From Candidatus Omnitrophota bacterium (lineage in GTDB: Bacteria > Omnitrophota > Gorgyraeia > B26-G9), in contig JAGLQQ010000050.1 in the NCBI GenBank assembly GCA_023136735.1, positions 1 through 8,186 of the forward strand: 8,186 nucleotides of DNA. Reading direction: 5' to 3'. The position numbers were made by a program, and so were the translations under genes. Shown in pieces: positions 5,038-8,186 of the stretch; the stretch's first letter is position 1, and every line of letters begins with the position of its first letter. The notes under the pieces are model-generated. The model was not told the DNA's origin. It did not search any database and saw nothing but the letters and a program-made list of their open reading frames with translations.

Positions 5038-6090
5038 ATGAGATTAGATGTCGAGCAAAGAAGAGAAAAAATCCTTAGAATTATAATCAATAATTATATT
5101 ACTAGCGGAGCCCCTGTAAGTTCTCGCTCAATATGCAAGAAATACAAGATCGGTTTATGTCCTGCTTCAGTTAGGAATATAATGGCCGAACTAGAAGATC
5201 GTCATCTGATAACTCATTTGCATACGTCCGCGGGAAGAATTCCTACAGATAAAGGGTATCGTTATTATGTTGATAGACTTGTGCAGAGTGCAGGGCTTAC
5301 GCCGGAAGAGCAGGCAAACATAAGCAAAGAATATCTGGTAAAACAGCTGGTTTTTGAGGAAGTAGTGAGAAAAACTTCAAGAGTACTTTCTGATTTTACA
5401 AATTACGCGGGAGTTGTTTCTCAGCCGGAAATAAAAAAAACATGTTTTAAGCGCATACAATTTACACTGCTCAATCAGAAAAAAGTTTGCGTGACGCTTA
5501 TTACCAATACAGGGATTACTAGAACTTCAGTTGTTAATTTTGAGCTGAAGATCGACCAGGAGAAAATAAAAAAGATACAGAATTTCATGAATGCGAATCT
5601 TGAAAATGTTCCATTGATAAATGTTAAAACAAAACTGCGTAAGATGATGATTCAGGAAAGGAATGCGTTTTTTCATGTTTTGAAGCAGTCTATGGAGATG
5701 ATTGATTCAAGCGCTATTATTGATGAGAAAATGCATTTTTATTTGGAGGGGTTAAGTAATTTTGTAAATTTATCGGAATTTGATAATTCTGATATGGTGC
5801 GTTCTTTAATTAAGCTTTTGGATGAAAAAATTACATTGACTTCACTTGTACGTGAGGTTATGCAGAATAAGAGTGGAAATAGGAAAATAAGGGTTTTTAT
5901 TGGCAAAGAGAATCCGCATAATTTTATGAATAATTGCACGATTGTTCTAGGGACTTATGAAATTGACAATCAAATAATAGGCGGTCTCGGCATTATCGGC
6001 CCCAAACGTATGGATTACGGTAAGGCGATAGCAACAGTAGAGTATGTCTCTGGAATGCTTAGTGAGGCTTTAAACCAGTTTGTTATTTAA
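5038..6090 (+). CDS. hrcA: Heat-inducible transcription repressor HrcA
   Basis: HrcA is the dimeric repressor that binds CIRCE and depends on chaperones to stay active, so it is lost from the operator during heat shock. The 350 residues match the family length. Residues 1-80 form the N-terminal winged helix, with the recognition region SSRSICKKY and PASVRNIMAELE followed by the very conserved HTSAGRIPTDKGYRYYVD (62-79). The central GAF-like and dimerisation part follows, including FYLEGLSNFVNLSEF (234-248). The C-terminal GLGIIGPKRMDYGKAIATVE (317-336) is the other family hallmark. The ATG follows GGAG (5029-5032), which lies between the CIRCE element and the start. It is the first gene of the operon, with grpE 12 bases downstream. 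Nothing is truncated or missing. Confidence 0.97.
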   Translation: MRLDVEQRREKILRIIINNYITSGAPVSSRSICKKYKIGLCPASVRNIMAELEDRHLITHLHTSAGRIPTDKGYRYYVDRLVQSAGLTPEEQANISKEYLVKQLVFEEVVRKTSRVLSDFTNYAGVVSQPEIKKTCFKRIQFTLLNQKKVCVTLITNTGITRTSVVNFELKIDQEKIKKIQNFMNANLENVPLINVKTKLRKMMIQERNAFFHVLKQSMEMIDSSAIIDEKMHFYLEGLSNFVNLSEFDNSDMVRSLIKLLDEKITLTSLVREVMQNKSGNRKIRVFIGKENPHNFMNNCTIVLGTYEIDNQIIGGLGIIGPKRMDYGKAIATVEYVSGMLSEALNQFVI

Positions 6091-6102
6091 GGTGGGTAAT
6101 TT

Positions 6103-6696
6103 ATGAATAAAGAAGTGGAGCATAAAAAAGAAGAGAAGAAACCTAAGGAAAAGATGGTCAAGATAACGGAAGTTGAATATATGTCGCTTTTGGAAAAAGA
6201 AAAAGAGGTTATGGACAAAATGCTGCTTGCTCAGGCAGACATTGAAAACACCAGAAAGCGTATGGAGAGAGATAAAATGTTATTTCTTAGATTCTCCAAT
6301 GAGCAGATTATAAGTGAGCTTATTCCTTTTGTAGATGATTTTAAACGTGCTTTTGCGGCCGCTGATCAGACAAAAGAGTTTGAAGTTTTACACAAAGGTG
6401 TGGAAATGATCTTAAAGCGATTGCTTGATCTCTTGAAAAACAAAGGAGTAACCGAGATAGAATCACAGGGTAAACCCTTTGATCCTGCTTTCCACGAGGC
6501 GCTTATGCAGGTAGAGTCTGATGAGCATCTGGAGAATACAGTAATTGAAGAACTTGAAAAAGGATATTTTTTAAATGAGAGAGTGCTTAGAACGGCCAAG
6601 GTAAAAGTAGCAAAGGCAAAAGAGGAGTTAATAAAGGAAGAAGCAGTAGAAGTAGAACAAGAAAACAATATAGAACAGGACAGTGAAACAGAATAA
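6103..6696 (+). CDS. grpE: GrpE, nucleotide exchange factor for DnaK
   Basis: GrpE is a dimeric cytosolic cochaperone that opens the DnaK nucleotide-binding site to release ADP and so completes the chaperone cycle. The protein has 197 residues. It begins with a charged tail (1-20), then a long coiled-coil helix (about 22-65) containing LLAQADIENTRKRMERDK, then the four-helix-bundle dimer region (66-115), including ELIPFVDDFKRAF. The C-terminal beta wing (about 116-172) contains FDPAFHEALMQVES and GYFLNERVLRTAKVKVAK. The wing signature normally reads LRPAxVxV; here the proline is Thr164, a mild variant. The C-terminus (173-197) is an acidic tail. GGTGGG at 6091-6096 serves as ribosome binding site, 12 bases after the hrcA stop, so it is co-transcribed from the CIRCE-controlled promoter. 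Confidence 0.96.
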   Translation: MNKEVEHKKEEKKPKEKMVKITEVEYMSLLEKEKEVMDKMLLAQADIENTRKRMERDKMLFLRFSNEQIISELIPFVDDFKRAFAAADQTKEFEVLHKGVEMILKRLLDLLKNKGVTEIESQGKPFDPAFHEALMQVESDEHLENTVIEELEKGYFLNERVLRTAKVKVAKAKEELIKEEAVEVEQENNIEQDSETE

Positions 6697-6716
6697 TTTA
6701 AGGGGAGGATTTAAAA

Positions 6717-8186
6717 ATGGCAAAAGTAATCGGAATTGACTTAGGTACTTCAAACTCAGCTGCAGCTTTCTTAGAGGGCGGCAGGCCGTCAATAATACCA
6801 TCGGCTGAGGGGACTACAGTAGGAGGAGGAAAGGCTTTTCCTTCATATGTCGCATTTACAAAAGATGGACAGCGTTTAGTAGGTGAGCCAGCACGCCGTC
6901 AGGCAGCGATCAATGCAGAGGGTACAATACAGGCAGCAAAAAGAAAAATGGGTTCTGATCATAAATTTGAGGCATACGGCAATAAATATACACCGCAGCA
7001 GATATCCGCGTTCATCTTGCAAAAGGTAAAAGAAGATGCTGAAGCTTACTTGGGTGATAAAGTAGACGGTGTTGTTATTACATGTCCAGCTTATTTTGAT
7101 GATAATCAGAGAACAGCAACAAAAGACGCGGGAGCTATCGCGGGTCTTAATGTTTTGAGAATTATCAATGAGCCGACAGCGGCATGTCTTGCTTATGGTC
7201 TCGATAAATCAGGCAAAGAACAGAAGATCATGGTTTTTGATTTAGGAGGCGGTACGCTTGATGTAACTATTATGGAAATGGCTGATGGTGTTTTTGAAGT
7301 AAAATCTACTCATGGCGATACGCACCTTGGCGGTACGGATATGGATAACGCGCTTATTGATTATATTGCTGATGAATTTAAAAGAGAGCAGGGAATTGAT
7401 TTGCGTAAAGATAAGATGGCTTTGCAGCGTTTGAGAGAGGGCGCGGAAAAGGCGAAGATTGAACTATCTAGCGCGTTAAACACAGACGTGAATCTGCCTT
7501 TTATTACAGCAGACGCAAGCGGGCCTAAACATTTAACCCTTTCAATAAGCAGGGCAAAGCTTGAAGATTTGATAAACCCTATTGTTGAACGATGCCGTGA
7601 GCCGATAGCAAAGGCGATTCAGGATGCAAAATTAGCGCCAAGCGGTATCGATCGTATTATAATGGTTGGTGGTCCGACCCGTATGCCTATCATTCAGAAA
7701 TTTGTGGAAGATTATGCGGGTAAGAAAATAGAGGGCGGTGTTGATCCGATGGAATGCGTAGCTATGGGAGCAGCGATCCAGGCTGGAATCATTAGAGGGG
7801 ATGTAAAAGACGTATTATTGCTTGATGTAACGCCTCTTTCTTTAGGGATAGAGACTCTTGGCAGCGTATGTACAAAGCTGATTGAGCGTAATACAACTGT
7901 ACCTACGAAAAAGAGCCAGGTATTTTCAACTGCCGCGGATAATCAGACGGAGGTTACGATCAGAGTATTGCAGGGAGAAAGACAGATGGCCGGTGATAAT
8001 GTTGAGCTGGGGAGATTCAATCTTGTTGGTATCCCTTCTGCGGCTCGCGGTATTCCTCAGATAGAAGTGACTTTTGATATTGATGCTAACGGGCTTGTGC
8101 ATGTATCAGCAAAAGACTTGGGAACAGGCAAGGAACAAAGAATTACAATCACTGCGCCGACAAAACTATCTGAAGAGGAAATTAAC
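6717..8186 (+). CDS. dnaK: Hsp70 chaperone DnaK (3' end outside window)
   Basis: DnaK binds unfolded peptides in an ATP-driven cycle with DnaJ and GrpE. The frame is open to the window end, giving 490 of about 600-640 codons. The ATG follows AAGGGGAGGA (6700-6709), 20 bases after grpE. Hsp70 signatures are IDLGTSNS (7-14), VFDLGGGTLDVTI (173-185) and IIMVGGPTRMPIIQKF (314-329). The catalytic lysine is probably Lys75. The linker DVLLLDVTPLSLGIE (365-379) and most of the substrate-binding beta domain are present; the helical lid is cut off. Two features stand out. After AEG (30-32) it reads TTVGGGKAFPS, about five residues longer than the usual RTTPS region. Between KRKMG and YTPQQIS it lacks the 23-25 residue insert of most Gram-negative DnaKs. 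Ala15 replaces the cysteine of E. coli DnaK, while Cys123 and Cys157 occupy positions that are usually Val and Ala. Confidence 0.97.
   Translation, partial: MAKVIGIDLGTSNSAAAFLEGGRPSIIPSAEGTTVGGGKAFPSYVAFTKDGQRLVGEPARRQAAINAEGTIQAAKRKMGSDHKFEAYGNKYTPQQISAFILQKVKEDAEAYLGDKVDGVVITCPAYFDDNQRTATKDAGAIAGLNVLRIINEPTAACLAYGLDKSGKEQKIMVFDLGGGTLDVTIMEMADGVFEVKSTHGDTHLGGTDMDNALIDYIADEFKREQGIDLRKDKMALQRLREGAEKAKIELSSALNTDVNLPFITADASGPKHLTLSISRAKLEDLINPIVERCREPIAKAIQDAKLAPSGIDRIIMVGGPTRMPIIQKFVEDYAGKKIEGGVDPMECVAMGAAIQAGIIRGDVKDVLLLDVTPLSLGIETLGSVCTKLIERNTTVPTKKSQVFSTAADNQTEVTIRVLQGERQMAGDNVELGRFNLVGIPSAARGIPQIEVTFDIDANGLVHVSAKDLGTGKEQRITITAPTKLSEEEIN

Noticed and set aside
6366..6668. Minus-strand open frame of 100 codons rich in Ser and Phe
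   Set aside because: Its composition is what the complement of the Glu/Lys-rich grpE gene gives; grpE is certain on the other strand.
7882..8064. Plus-strand 60-codon frame
   Set aside because: It is out of frame inside dnaK, whose own frame is intact and strongly conserved across this stretch.

Overview
This window comes from an AT-rich, Gram-negative-type bacterium. It covers a housekeeping stress-response cluster and, upstream of it, a stretch of lineage-specific genes for exported proteins. I cannot assign the organism firmly. The hrcA-grpE-dnaK order with a CIRCE operator excludes few phyla. The two exported proteins with a shared 'LAP' motif just after the signal peptide, together with a DnaK of the short (insert-less) type, fit an uncultivated lineage such as Omnitrophota. 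That placement is a guess from memory and was not tested.

Layout. Positions 2-235 hold the C-terminal end of an unrecognised protein. Positions 236-661 hold no clear gene but a GC-richer island (about 250-372) with long inverted repeats that compete for the same strand, a possible tiny ORF with a good ribosome binding site (327-401), and an extended -10 promoter (604-612). Positions 662-2242 encode an exported, all-helical, probably HEAT-like repeat protein. Positions 2243-2590 are a second structured intergenic region: a 102-nt cloverleaf-like element closed by a 10-bp helix (2274-2375), plus a further inverted copy of its closing arm (2480-2490). Positions 2591-3631 encode a HAD-superfamily hydrolase that unusually carries a signal peptide.

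The second half is conserved. hflX (3717-4982) encodes a ribosome-splitting GTPase. hrcA (5038-6090), grpE (6103-6696) and dnaK (6717 to the window end, truncated at 490 codons) form a compact heat-shock operon. Its promoter -35 box lies inside the last codons of hflX, and a perfect CIRCE operator (4999-5025) sits at the predicted transcription start. HrcA would therefore repress its own operon. GrpE is the nucleotide exchange factor for DnaK, and dnaJ would be expected just beyond the window. HflX is a translation-stress factor, so the whole block is a proteostasis neighbourhood.

The parts least explained by known biology are the two structured intergenic islands and the LAP[AS][LV][LV]IN motif shared by the two exported proteins.
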